Notes: generated from the letters alone by a model not told the origin. A DNA stretch of 34,296 bases from Sulfurimonas sp. (GCA_027060825.1 JALSWC010000222.1:1-34296), one strand, 5' to 3'; counted from the stretch's first letter, positions 1 to 9,389 are shown. Numbers and translations are program-made.

Positions 1-207
1 TTTGCATAAAGTTTTCATCACGCTCTACTTCAACTATCATAGGGCGTGAATGTTTATACTCTTGTGAAACTTTTGAAGAACTCACACCAACATCCAAATC
101 TGCCACATAGCTAATAACACGCCCAAAAAGCAAAGAGTAGCGTCTTTCAAAAAGTGCTTGAAGCCCAATATAACGCTCTTTTACAAGTGTCACTATTTTA
201 CGACGGT
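1..207 (-). pseudogene. Partial second copy of mutS7, truncated at its 5' side at position 207 and running off the left window edge
   Basis: Matches 5271-5477 at constant offset 5270 with 7 mismatches (positions 19, 112, 128, 146, 166, 173, 175). Minus-strand translation is open: [68 protein letters not shown]. Homology stops abruptly after 'cgacggt'. Confidence 0.9.
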
Positions 208-297
208 ACTTAGGTTTGGTGTACTAGTATATTCAACTTAATCACCTACTTAAAAATTTATTTTTCTTGATTAACCTAATATTTTTAATTATTTGGA

Positions 298-303
298 TAT
301 TAT
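298..303 (+). promoter_or_regulatory. Possible -10 element (TATTAT) upstream of the SIR2-R-M cassette
   Basis: 'ttggatattatagtgataag' about 30 nt before the ATG at 333; no clear -35. Confidence 0.3.
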
Positions 304-332
304 AGTGATAAGAAATTAAAGTAAGAGTAATA

Positions 333-1817
333 ATGAAAATAAAAGAATTTATTTCAAGTTATAAGAATCATCCTGTTTTATTCATCGGTACTGGAATTAG
401 TTTAAGATATTTAAAAAATTCATATACTTGGGATGGATTACTTAAAAAAATCGCATTTGAATTAACAAATAATAAAGAGTTCTATTTGGATTTAAAGTCT
501 AAATGTTATAAAAATGATTCATATCAATATGAAAAAATAGCTACTTTATTAGAAGAAGAATTTAATACTTTATTAAGTCAAGATAGAAATGGTAAATTTA
601 AAGAAACCAATGATATTTTTTATGAAAATATGAAGAAAGACAATTATTTAAGTAGATTTAAAATTTATATATCTCACTTACTATCTAATTTAGAATATAA
701 AGATAATATGCAAGATGAAATTATTGAATTAAAAAAAATTAGAAAAAATATCAGTTCTATAATTACGACTAATTATGATCAGTTTATAGAAGAAATATTT
801 AATTTTAATCCCTTAATTGGTAATGATATATTACTTAGTAATCCTTATGGTTCAGTTTACAAAATTCATGGTTGTATTTCAAAACAAAAGCACATTATAT
901 TTACAGAAAATGATTATAAATTATTTTCAGAAAAATATGAATTAATAAGAGCACAGCTCTTGTCATTGTTTATTCATAATCCAATTATTTTTATGGGTTA
1001 TAGCATTAGTGATAGAAATATTAAAGATATTCTAAAAACGGTCTTCACTTATATTGAACCTAACTCAGAACAAGCTGAAAAGATAAGAAATAACTTCTTA
1101 TTAGTAGAATATGAAGAAAATTCAGTCTCTAACGAAATCGTTGAACACGATATTGATTTAGAAGGATTTTCAACAATAAGAATTAATAAACTAAAAACCG
1201 ATAATTTCATTCCAATATATACAGCTTTATCAAATTTACATTTATCAGTTTCAGCTATGGATATAAGAAAAGTACAAGATATAGTAAAAGAAATTTATAG
1301 TGGTGGAGAAATCAAAGTAAGTATTACTGATAACTTAGAGGAAGTAAATAATGATGAAAAAATATTAGCTATTGGTTCAGTACATACAATTAGATATGAA
1401 TATCAAAATAAAAGTGAGATGATTTCAAATTACTTTCAGATTATAGATGAATCAAATTCTCAAGTGTTAAATCTCATCGACAAATATTCGATACAAAAAC
1501 AACAATTTTTTCCTGTTTATGGATTTTCAAAGATTAATGAAAATATTCAATGCATCGATAAATTAAAAAAACAGCAAAAAGATAAAATAACATCTATCAA
1601 TAAATCAAAATACAAAAATGAACATATTTCTATTGAATCTATTTTAAATGATATAAATATAGCTAACAGCAATAAAAATAGTACAATAATTTGGTCTATA
1701 CTGAAAAAACAAATTAATTTAGAAGAATTAGAGAAATATTTAAGAGATTTTGGCGATAAAAAAAGTACAGAATATCGTAAACTATTAGTTACTTTTGATT
1801 ATCAGAAATATAAATAA
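333..1817 (+). CDS. SIR2-like domain protein (probable defence NADase)
   Basis: SIR2_2-type motifs: VLFIGTGIS near the N-terminus, SSIITTNYDQFIEE (N147), VYKIHG (H179), IIFMGYSISDRNIKDIL. C-terminal about 200 aa not recognised. Confidence 0.8.
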   Translation: MKIKEFISSYKNHPVLFIGTGISLRYLKNSYTWDGLLKKIAFELTNNKEFYLDLKSKCYKNDSYQYEKIATLLEEEFNTLLSQDRNGKFKETNDIFYENMKKDNYLSRFKIYISHLLSNLEYKDNMQDEIIELKKIRKNISSIITTNYDQFIEEIFNFNPLIGNDILLSNPYGSVYKIHGCISKQKHIIFTENDYKLFSEKYELIRAQLLSLFIHNPIIFMGYSISDRNIKDILKTVFTYIEPNSEQAEKIRNNFLLVEYEENSVSNEIVEHDIDLEGFSTIRINKLKTDNFIPIYTALSNLHLSVSAMDIRKVQDIVKEIYSGGEIKVSITDNLEEVNNDEKILAIGSVHTIRYEYQNKSEMISNYFQIIDESNSQVLNLIDKYSIQKQQFFPVYGFSKINENIQCIDKLKKQQKDKITSINKSKYKNEHISIESILNDINIANSNKNSTIIWSILKKQINLEELEKYLRDFGDKKSTEYRKLLVTFDYQKYK

Positions 1818-1830
1818 AGGTTAAATATAA

Positions 1831-2940
1831 ATGGTATATAAAAAATTACTTATATCAATTTATGATGAAGCAAAAGAAAAGAAAAACTATTCAAAAAAAC
1901 TAAATAAAGAAATTTTAGAAAACATTGAAATAATATCAACTAAATGCTTTAATCAAAAAGGTGTTTATACGGTTTTAGTAACTTTGTCAATTTATAAAAT
2001 AAAACATCCTGAACAAGATATAAGAATACACCAAGCTCAACTAGAAAATGGTTTTTCTGGTAGAAGTATGGATACACACCATATTACACCAACTTTAAAA
2101 GAGATAGACTTACCCTCTATGGCAGAAAGTGGTTGGCTTACTCGCTCATTAGAACAACCTTTTCCTTATACATTAGATTATAATGGCAAAATAAGTGATA
2201 AAAAAGTAAAAAAAGCATTTTTAGAACTTATCAATGAAATTCAAGTTAATAATATCAATCCTAAATTTGTTCTAGTGGAACTTTTTAAACAAGTAATTAA
2301 AATACAAGAAAAAAATAAAATTGAAATTCAACCATTAGAAAATCCTGATAAATTAACAATATCCAAAATTATAAACTTATTGGATAAACAATTTTCATTT
2401 GACTATAAAACTTCCTATGGTTCAAAATTACCAGTTTTAGCTTTTTATTCTATCTATAAAATTATCATAAATGAAATATCAAGATACAATAATTGTACTT
2501 TAAAACCATTAGGTAGTCATACAGCAAGTGATAGAACATCAAAAAGTGCTGGAGATATTGAAATATTTAATAATAATGAATTATTTGAAGCTATAGAGAT
2601 AAAATTAGATAAGCCAATCGATGCAAATATACTAAGAATAGCTAAAGAAAAAATAATTAAATACAATCCTAAAAGATATTATATTTTATCATACTATGAA
2701 ATTAAAAAAGAAGACGAAGAAGAAATTAATAAAATAATTCAAGAAGTAAAAGAAGAACATGGTTGCCAAATAATTGTAAATGGAATTATGGCAACATTAA
2801 AATATTATATGAGATTAATAAGTAATTTAGAAGTCTTTTACAATTCATATTCTGAATTAATAAATATTGATGCTGAATTAAAAGCTATACATACACAAAA
2901 ATGGAATGAATTAACTGAGGAGTTAAATCATGAGCTATAA
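1831..2940 (+). CDS. Probable type II restriction endonuclease (possibly SacI-like family)
   Basis: Adjacent to and overlapping a C5-MTase gene. Contains IRIHQAQLENGFSGRSMDTHHITPTLKEIDLPSMAESGWLTRSLEQPFPYTLDYNGKI, which resembles SacI-family REases from memory. A candidate catalytic segment (GDIEIFNNNELFEAIEIKLDK) fits a PD-(D/E)xK-like pattern. Confidence 0.65.
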   Translation: MVYKKLLISIYDEAKEKKNYSKKLNKEILENIEIISTKCFNQKGVYTVLVTLSIYKIKHPEQDIRIHQAQLENGFSGRSMDTHHITPTLKEIDLPSMAESGWLTRSLEQPFPYTLDYNGKISDKKVKKAFLELINEIQVNNINPKFVLVELFKQVIKIQEKNKIEIQPLENPDKLTISKIINLLDKQFSFDYKTSYGSKLPVLAFYSIYKIIINEISRYNNCTLKPLGSHTASDRTSKSAGDIEIFNNNELFEAIEIKLDKPIDANILRIAKEKIIKYNPKRYYILSYYEIKKEDEEEINKIIQEVKEEHGCQIIVNGIMATLKYYMRLISNLEVFYNSYSELINIDAELKAIHTQKWNELTEELNHEL

Positions 2941-3994
2941 GTTTATTGATTTATTCGCAGGAATTGGTGGATTTAGAACGGGTTTTGAAAAGAATGGATG
3001 TAGTTGTGTATTTAGTTCAGAAATTGATGAACATGCAGGCAAGATGTATGAAGCTAATTATAATGAAACAGTATTTAAAGATATAACTAAAATAGATGAG
3101 AAAAAAATACCAAATCATGATGTCTTATTGGCAGGTTTTCCATGTCAGCCATTTAGTATTGCAGGAGAGAAAAAAGGCTTTAATGATACTAGAGGAACTC
3201 TGTTTTTTGAAATTGAACGAATATTAAAAGAAAAGAAGCCAAAGGCTATTGTTTTAGAAAATGTTAAACATTTTAAAAGTCATGATAATGGAAATACACT
3301 AAAAGTTATTTTAAATGCTCTCAATAAATTAGGATATACAACTCATTGGAAAGTACTTAATGCTAAAGACTTTGGTGTGCCACAAAATAGAGAAAGAACA
3401 ATTATAATAGGCTCTTTAAATGGGATTAAATTTGATTTTAATAGCTTAAATACAAAAAAAACAATCTGTATTAAGGATATTTTAGAAGAAGATAATGGAC
3501 AAATAGAATACTTAGATGAAAATGAATATACACTTATTGAGAATCCAAAAAGACAACCATCTGGACTTATATTTGTAGGTTATAGAAATAAAAATATAAG
3601 AACAAAAGGTACAAGACCTGATACAATACACTTATCAAGAGTTCATAAGCAACCAAATAGGATATATTCATCTGAAGGAACACATCCAACATTATCATCA
3701 CAAGAATCAGCTGGAAGATATTTTGTGTATCACAATGGAAGAGTAAGAAAATTGACCTTAAAAGAGTGCTATAGACTTATGGGATTTGATGACAATTTTA
3801 AATTACTTGGTTCAAAAGCAAAACTTTATAACAGAATTGGAAACTCAATTGTTATTCCTATGGTAGAAGAAATAGCAAAACAAGTAAAAGTTCAAATATT
3901 AGATAAAACGAATGAAAGAGTTAAATCTAAAAATCCTGTTCAACAGATATCGTTATTTGATTTTATAGATCAAAAAGATAAACTTACTGGCTAA
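2930..3994 (+). CDS. DNA (cytosine-5-)-methyltransferase
   Basis: C5-MTase motifs: FIDLFAGIGGFRTGFE (I), AGFPCQPFSIAG (IV), ENVKHF (VI), QNRERTIIIG (VIII), RKLTLKECYRLMGF...YNRIGNSIVIPMVEEIA (IX/X). Confidence 0.95.
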   Translation: MSYKFIDLFAGIGGFRTGFEKNGCSCVFSSEIDEHAGKMYEANYNETVFKDITKIDEKKIPNHDVLLAGFPCQPFSIAGEKKGFNDTRGTLFFEIERILKEKKPKAIVLENVKHFKSHDNGNTLKVILNALNKLGYTTHWKVLNAKDFGVPQNRERTIIIGSLNGIKFDFNSLNTKKTICIKDILEEDNGQIEYLDENEYTLIENPKRQPSGLIFVGYRNKNIRTKGTRPDTIHLSRVHKQPNRIYSSEGTHPTLSSQESAGRYFVYHNGRVRKLTLKECYRLMGFDDNFKLLGSKAKLYNRIGNSIVIPMVEEIAKQVKVQILDKTNERVKSKNPVQQISLFDFIDQKDKLTG

Positions 3995-4137
3995 AGAAGT
4001 TGAAACTTTAAAAAAGAGTTTAAAAGCTAAAAGCAAGTAAAAAACATTAGGTAAATCCCACCCCAAAAAATAAAGTAATGGTTTCAGATTTATAAGCTTC
4101 AATGATACTGATATAATTTTAAACACTCTCCGAAACT

Positions 4138-7100
4138 TTACCAATCATCCAAGACGAAGCCTTTTGGCTCGTCTTCTTCAACTTTTTTTACTTTCACATT
4201 CTCATTTATTTCAGGCTCTTGCACCTTTTTTGGTTCCACTTTTTGCATCTGTTCTTCAAACTGTAACTCAAGCCCTTTACTTGTCATTATAAAACCATTT
4301 ACATGGAGTTTTCCATCGTGAATTTGATTGTGATGTTCTTTACAGAGTGGCACAAGATTATGTTTGTTATCTTTATGAAAATGCCCTATAAAGCCAGCCT
4401 TATCTGCAAGTGATTTTTGAGATATGTGATGTACATCTTCAGCAACTGCTCCACAGATAATACACTTCGTCACATACAGCTCTTTATTGTATTTTGATTT
4501 TTTCTTCTTTACTAAAAGTTCAAGCTCATCATAATCATTTGCAAGGCGTTTTCTAATTGTATTTGCATTCTCTAAAAATTCACTATCCATATGGAGTGAT
4601 TTTGCAAATTCAAGCCCATAGATGCTACTTCCACTTCCATGTTGAAGGAGACGATTAAATATCAGTTTATCGCTCACCTCATCATACTCAACACTCAAAT
4701 GTAAATTCACTACATTAACAAGTTCTCTAATCTCTTCCATAGTAGAGAGCTGATGCAGATGCGTTGCAAAGAGAAAGAGAGCGCGTATTTTTGCAAGTTT
4801 GCCAATAGCAGAAGCGACTATTGCTACTCCAGAAAGTGTTTCTGTACCGTGGCTTATCTCATCACCTAGAACCAAAGAACGAGCCGTTGCACGGTTAAAT
4901 ATATTTTTTAGTTCAAGCATCTCAACAGCAAAAGTTGAAAGCCCTTTTGCAAGATTGTCTTTTGAGACAATACGAGTAAATATGGAGTCAAATAAACTAA
5001 ACTTCATCACAGAAGCAGAAACAAAAAAACCAGATTGTGCCATAAGTACAGCAATACCAATACTCTTCATCAATGAAGATTTACCACTTGAGTTTATTCC
5101 ATATAAAAGTACACCATTTATTTCATGTCCATCATGAACATTTACATCAAGCATAACACTCTTTGGATGAGGCAGGTCAAGATAATCACGATTGCCCATC
5201 ACAATATCATTAGGAATATAAAGCCCTCCTCTCTCTTGCACCTCTATAAGTGGATGGCGTAATTGCATTATTTGCATAAAGTTTTCATTACGCTCTACTT
5301 CAACTATCATAGGGCGTGAATGTTTATACTCTTGTGAAACTTTTGAAGAACTCACACCAACATCCAAATCTGCCACATAGCCAATAACACGCCCAAACAG
5401 CAAAGAGTAGCGTCTCTCAAAAAGTGCTTGAAGCCTAATATAGCACTCTTTTACAAGTGTCACTATTTTACGACGGTTTTTCATAATGTTATCGGAGAGT
5501 TTGTCAGTAAACGCAGAAGTTATTTTGACATTATTTGTTAATTTTTTGACACTAAACTCTGCAAAATATTCACTTTTTTTAAATGCACTCTCAATAAGAG
5601 AAAAACGGTTTTTACTAATAGAGATATAATAGCCCTCTTTTTCTAAAAGTCCCAGAGTAACTACTTTTGTACTACTTGCTACATTTGCTTCATGCAATAG
5701 CTCTTCTATTTTTCTTATTATATCTTCAAAAGCTACCAACATGACACTATTCTCTTTTACAAGTGTATCAATAACTTCATCTACACCATTCATTAAGAAA
5801 TTTTCATCAACCGTTGCATTTGTAAAACGGCGTGAAATATCCAAATCTATTGTTTTAGCAATATCACGCAAAAACTCCTCTACCTCACTCTCATGAAAAG
5901 GTGCTTTTTGAATCTTATACTTTTTAACATACTGCATCAACTCTTTAATACTTAGCATCGAGTCATACATATAATTCATCTCAAATGGATGAAGCCGTCC
6001 AAGATTAAGCCTGCGAGCCAAACGCTCCAAGTCATAGACCCCTCGCATCATCTCATCAAGATAACGCACATGAGAAGAGACTCTTTCTATAAGATTATAT
6101 CTTCGCTCAAGCTCCTCTGTCTCCATAATAGGATTTAAAAGACGCTCTTTTAGTAGTCTTCTTCCTATTGCTGTGGAGCTTTTATCAAGCATCTTTAGCA
6201 GTGTAAACTCTTTTTTATCTTTTGAGATGATACCCATCTGCTCAAGGGCATTATTGCCAAGATACATAAAACGACGATTATCTATGATTTTCGGCATTGC
6301 CATCTTTTGAATAATGTGATAATCATGCTCTATAACAAAGTTAATGAGAATTGCTAAAGATTCGGTTATCATCGGTGAGCGTTCGAGATCCAAATGCTCT
6401 ATGGATGAGAGTAACGACTGTATTTGATAAACTTCTTTAAAGAGTTCATTTTGAAAGTCGATTTTTACGCGTTTGTTATTAACTGAGTAATGATAGTGTT
6501 CGGAAATTTCCAAATACTGCATCACATGGCGTTGTTCCTCAATGCCAGCCAAAAAAGTAACAACAACCTCACTTGTTCTATAAACATTTAAAAGATTAAA
6601 AACCTCATCAAGTGCATAAGAGGGGTCTTCACTTGTTCCATGCGTCTCATAAAGCCAAGTTTTTCCTGTCGTAACATCAATGGCAGAGTACCCAACTATA
6701 TAAATATCACGGAATTTATCAATTAAAAGTGACACAATATAATTGTCATCATTATCTATAATATGGTCGAAATTTGTACCAGGAGAGATTATTTGTGCAA
6801 TATAACGGCTTATTTTTGGAGGAGTGCCTTTTTGTTTGACAACAATAACAGTATATTTTTGTTCACCAATAAGACGGCTTAAGTATCTCTCAAAAGAGAC
6901 AGCAGGAACACCTGCAAGGAGAGGATTTTTTTCTGAATTTTCAACTATTCTTTTATTTTTTTTTGTAAGCTGAATATTAAGTAGTTCTGCTATCTCTTTT
7001 GCTTTACCAATACATTCTTCATCATTATTGACTTCATAGACTTCAAAAAAGGTACCAATTTCCATAAAGACTACAGTATCTTTGCCATATTTCTCTTCAA

Positions 7101-7182
7101 AATGACGCTGTAAATCAAAGTAAGCCTGTGTAAGAAGTTTCTCTTTACTATTGAGTATTTTCTCTATTTCTGATGATAACAT
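4138..7182 (-). CDS. MutS-family DNA mismatch repair protein with C-terminal HNH endonuclease domain (MutS7-like)
   Basis: N-terminal mismatch-recognition-like [12 protein letters not shown]; Walker [10 protein letters not shown]; Walker [15 protein letters not shown]-terminal [21 protein letters not shown]...[16 protein letters not shown]. Confidence 0.92.
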   Translation of the reverse strand: MLSSEIEKILNSKEKLLTQAYFDLQRHFEEKYGKDTVVFMEIGTFFEVYEVNNDEECIGKAKEIAELLNIQLTKKNKRIVENSEKNPLLAGVPAVSFERYLSRLIGEQKYTVIVVKQKGTPPKISRYIAQIISPGTNFDHIIDNDDNYIVSLLIDKFRDIYIVGYSAIDVTTGKTWLYETHGTSEDPSYALDEVFNLLNVYRTSEVVVTFLAGIEEQRHVMQYLEISEHYHYSVNNKRVKIDFQNELFKEVYQIQSLLSSIEHLDLERSPMITESLAILINFVIEHDYHIIQKMAMPKIIDNRRFMYLGNNALEQMGIISKDKKEFTLLKMLDKSSTAIGRRLLKERLLNPIMETEELERRYNLIERVSSHVRYLDEMMRGVYDLERLARRLNLGRLHPFEMNYMYDSMLSIKELMQYVKKYKIQKAPFHESEVEEFLRDIAKTIDLDISRRFTNATVDENFLMNGVDEVIDTLVKENSVMLVAFEDIIRKIEELLHEANVASSTKVVTLGLLEKEGYYISISKNRFSLIESAFKKSEYFAEFSVKKLTNNVKITSAFTDKLSDNIMKNRRKIVTLVKECYIRLQALFERRYSLLFGRVIGYVADLDVGVSSSKVSQEYKHSRPMIVEVERNENFMQIMQLRHPLIEVQERGGLYIPNDIVMGNRDYLDLPHPKSVMLDVNVHDGHEINGVLLYGINSSGKSSLMKSIGIAVLMAQSGFFVSASVMKFSLFDSIFTRIVSKDNLAKGLSTFAVEMLELKNIFNRATARSLVLGDEISHGTETLSGVAIVASAIGKLAKIRALFLFATHLHQLSTMEEIRELVNVVNLHLSVEYDEVSDKLIFNRLLQHGSGSSIYGLEFAKSLHMDSEFLENANTIRKRLANDYDELELLVKKKKSKYNKELYVTKCIICGAVAEDVHHISQKSLADKAGFIGHFHKDNKHNLVPLCKEHHNQIHDGKLHVNGFIMTSKGLELQFEEQMQKVEPKKVQEPEINENVKVKKVEEDEPKGFVLDDW
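5271..5477 (-). repeat. Right copy of the direct repeat, inside intact mutS7; left copy at 1-207
   Basis: Direct comparison of the two segments: same orientation, 200/207 identical. Confidence 0.9.
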
Positions 7183-7201
7183 ACGACTCTTTTACTAATA
7201 A

Positions 7202-7966
7202 TTAAATATTCATTTTGAACTGCTCTTTATCAAAAAAGCTCTCTACTGAAATATTTTTAAATGCTGCATTTAGCGAAGTAAACAGTTGTGGAAACTCCTG
7301 CTCCATTTTAGCAAGCATCACTTTTGTGTCTGCTCTAGCGTGTGGCATTTTTACATCAAAACGCATAGCCGGACATGCTTCATCGCCTATAGCTTCAATA
7401 CCATTGTCTTGAACAAACGCAGTAAGTTGTCGCTCTCTCATCTGAATAAGTGGACGAATGACTATAAGCCCATTCTCTGCTCTATATTTTGGAGCTAAAC
7501 TTCGCATCTGTCCATTGTAGATAAAATTCATAAAAAAGCTCTCAGTTGCATCATCCATATGGTGTCCCAAGGCTACTTTATTGCAACCATGCTCTTTTGC
7601 TACAGAGTAGAGATACCCTCTTCGCATACGAGAAAAGAAACTACAGTATGATGAGTTTTTACGGATTTTATCTTTAGCTAATTCATAGGTCTTCGTTTCA
7701 TGTACTATATGGGGAATATCATGTTCTTTACAATGAGCAGAGAGTTTTTCAAAATTCTCACCCATACCATAGCTAATGGTTACTGCCAAAAATTCAAACT
7801 TAAAAGGAGCGCGTCTCTGTTGTTCTTTCATGGCATGAATCATAGTAAGTGAATCCTTACCACCACTCAAACCAACAAGAATTTTATCACCCTCTTGAAT
7901 AAGTTCAAACTCGGCATTTGTCTTGCCAAGTTTTGACATTATTTTTTTAGAAAGTTTTACTGCCAT
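7202..7966 (-). CDS. TtcA-like PP-loop tRNA thiolation family protein
   Basis: PP-loop LVGLSGGKDSLTMI; YCSFFSRMRRGYLYSVAKEHGCNKVALGHHMDDATESFFMN; IGDEACPAMRF. Confidence 0.8.
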   Translation of the reverse strand: MAVKLSKKIMSKLGKTNAEFELIQEGDKILVGLSGGKDSLTMIHAMKEQQRRAPFKFEFLAVTISYGMGENFEKLSAHCKEHDIPHIVHETKTYELAKDKIRKNSSYCSFFSRMRRGYLYSVAKEHGCNKVALGHHMDDATESFFMNFIYNGQMRSLAPKYRAENGLIVIRPLIQMRERQLTAFVQDNGIEAIGDEACPAMRFDVKMPHARADTKVMLAKMEQEFPQLFTSLNAAFKNISVESFFDKEQFKMNI

Positions 7967-8661
7967 TACTTTTGTGCTAACTTATCTACCATATTCATAA
8001 CAAACGCAGCACTCTGCACTGCACTTGTCTCTAAAAATTCATCAAAAGAGAAACTAGCATCCATATCTGCTGCATCACTAATTGCACGCAATATAAAAAA
8101 TGGAACATTTAAAGCATCACAAACAACTGCAACGCTAGCACCCTCCATTTCCAAAGCATCTGCACCAAAAGTATCGCCTATCCAATCTTTACGCGCTTCA
8201 TCAGCCACAAACTGATCGCCTGTTGCTATAACGCCTTCTTTAAGAGATTTTTGCATCTCTTTTGCTACTTCATGAGCCAAGCTATTTAACTCTATATCAC
8301 TCTCAACAAAGACAGCACCCTCAGGCACATACCCAAAAGGGTGACCAAAGGCAGTAATATCTAAATCATGTTGTGCTAGTTTTGTTGCTACTATTAAGTC
8401 ACCAACTTTTAAATCTGAAGATATTGCACCAGCTACACCAGAAAAAAGTAATTTTTCTGCACCAAAATGTTCGCATAATGTTGCCGCAGTCAGAGTGGAA
8501 AAAACTTTTCCTATTTTTGAGTAGGCTATGACTAAGTTTAAGCCTTTATATTGTGCTTCGTAGTAATTGTTTCCAGCATAAGAAGTTGTTTTATACTCAC
8601 CTACTCTCTCCAAAATTGGAGCTATCTCTTCAGGCATTGCACCCATTATTGCTATTGTCAT
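7966..8661 (-). CDS. mtn: 5'-methylthioadenosine/S-adenosylhomocysteine nucleosidase
   Basis: MTIAIMGAMPEEI start; LLFSGVAGAI, ATGDQFVAD, ALEMEGASVAVVC, ILRAISDAAD. Confidence 0.92.
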   Translation of the reverse strand: MTIAIMGAMPEEIAPILERVGEYKTTSYAGNNYYEAQYKGLNLVIAYSKIGKVFSTLTAATLCEHFGAEKLLFSGVAGAISSDLKVGDLIVATKLAQHDLDITAFGHPFGYVPEGAVFVESDIELNSLAHEVAKEMQKSLKEGVIATGDQFVADEARKDWIGDTFGADALEMEGASVAVVCDALNVPFFILRAISDAADMDASFSFDEFLETSAVQSAAFVMNMVDKLAQK

Positions 8662-9388
8662 CTCTTTTATCCTCTATTTCAAATGTTTTTATCTCTTCTT
8701 TAAAGAGGGGAAGTTTTTCTACTATCTCACCACTCTGCTTCACTAAACAACTTCCACCCCAAAAACCAAGTCCGTCTTCAAAACCTACTCTATTGACAAA
8801 AATAAGCTCTGCTTGAGACTCTTTGGCTACTTTCGTAATAATACTCTGCCACTTCTGCTGAATTTTTAGTCCTGTATTAGAAAAACCACGAGCAGGTGAT
8901 GCAACAAGCACTATAATCAAATCAGGATTGAGTTTTATTAATTCTTTATGAACGCTACTGTGCCATAAATCTTCACAAATAAGCATAGATATTTTTTTAC
9001 CATTACACTCAAAAGCTTCAAATTTATCGCCACCTTCAAAGTATCTCGCCTCTTCAAACATTCCATAATTTGGTAGATGAACTTTAATATGTTTAGAAAT
9101 AAGCTCTCCTCCACTAAAATAGAGAGCTGCGTTTCTAAATATATTCTCATCTCTTAAAGCAAGACCTACGGCAATATCTATCTCTTTACTTAATTGCATC
9201 AATTTATCTAACTCTTCTAATGACCAAGCATCCTCAAAGAGTTTATCTTGTAAAAGATAGCCACTCAAAGAGAGTTCAGGAAAAACTATAAGGTCTGAAC
9301 TCTCTTTTACATGAGTAATTATTTCTAAAACATCTTCTAAATTTGAACAATTTAGCTTCGGTGCAGTTTGTGCAAGTGTTACTCTCAT
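8630..9388 (-). CDS. Carbon-nitrogen hydrolase (nitrilase) family protein
   Basis: Glu-Lys-Cys nitrilase triad motifs: FPELSLSGY, HIKVHLPNYGMFEEARYFEGG, SMLICEDLWH. Confidence 0.88.
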   Translation of the reverse strand: MRVTLAQTAPKLNCSNLEDVLEIITHVKESSDLIVFPELSLSGYLLQDKLFEDAWSLEELDKLMQLSKEIDIAVGLALRDENIFRNAALYFSGGELISKHIKVHLPNYGMFEEARYFEGGDKFEAFECNGKKISMLICEDLWHSSVHKELIKLNPDLIIVLVASPARGFSNTGLKIQQKWQSIITKVAKESQAELIFVNRVGFEDGLGFWGGSCLVKQSGEIVEKLPLFKEEIKTFEIEDKRDDNSNNGCNA

Positions 9389-9389
9389 A

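Noticed and set aside
3953-4144. 63-aa minus-strand ORF at the island/mutS junction
   Set aside because: Overlaps the MTase 3' end and the mutS stop, no recognisable domain, AT-rich composition; probably a chance ORF.
4799-5137. 112-aa plus-strand ORF antisense to mutS7
   Set aside because: Antisense to the conserved MutS ATPase domain; coding potential comes from the opposite strand.
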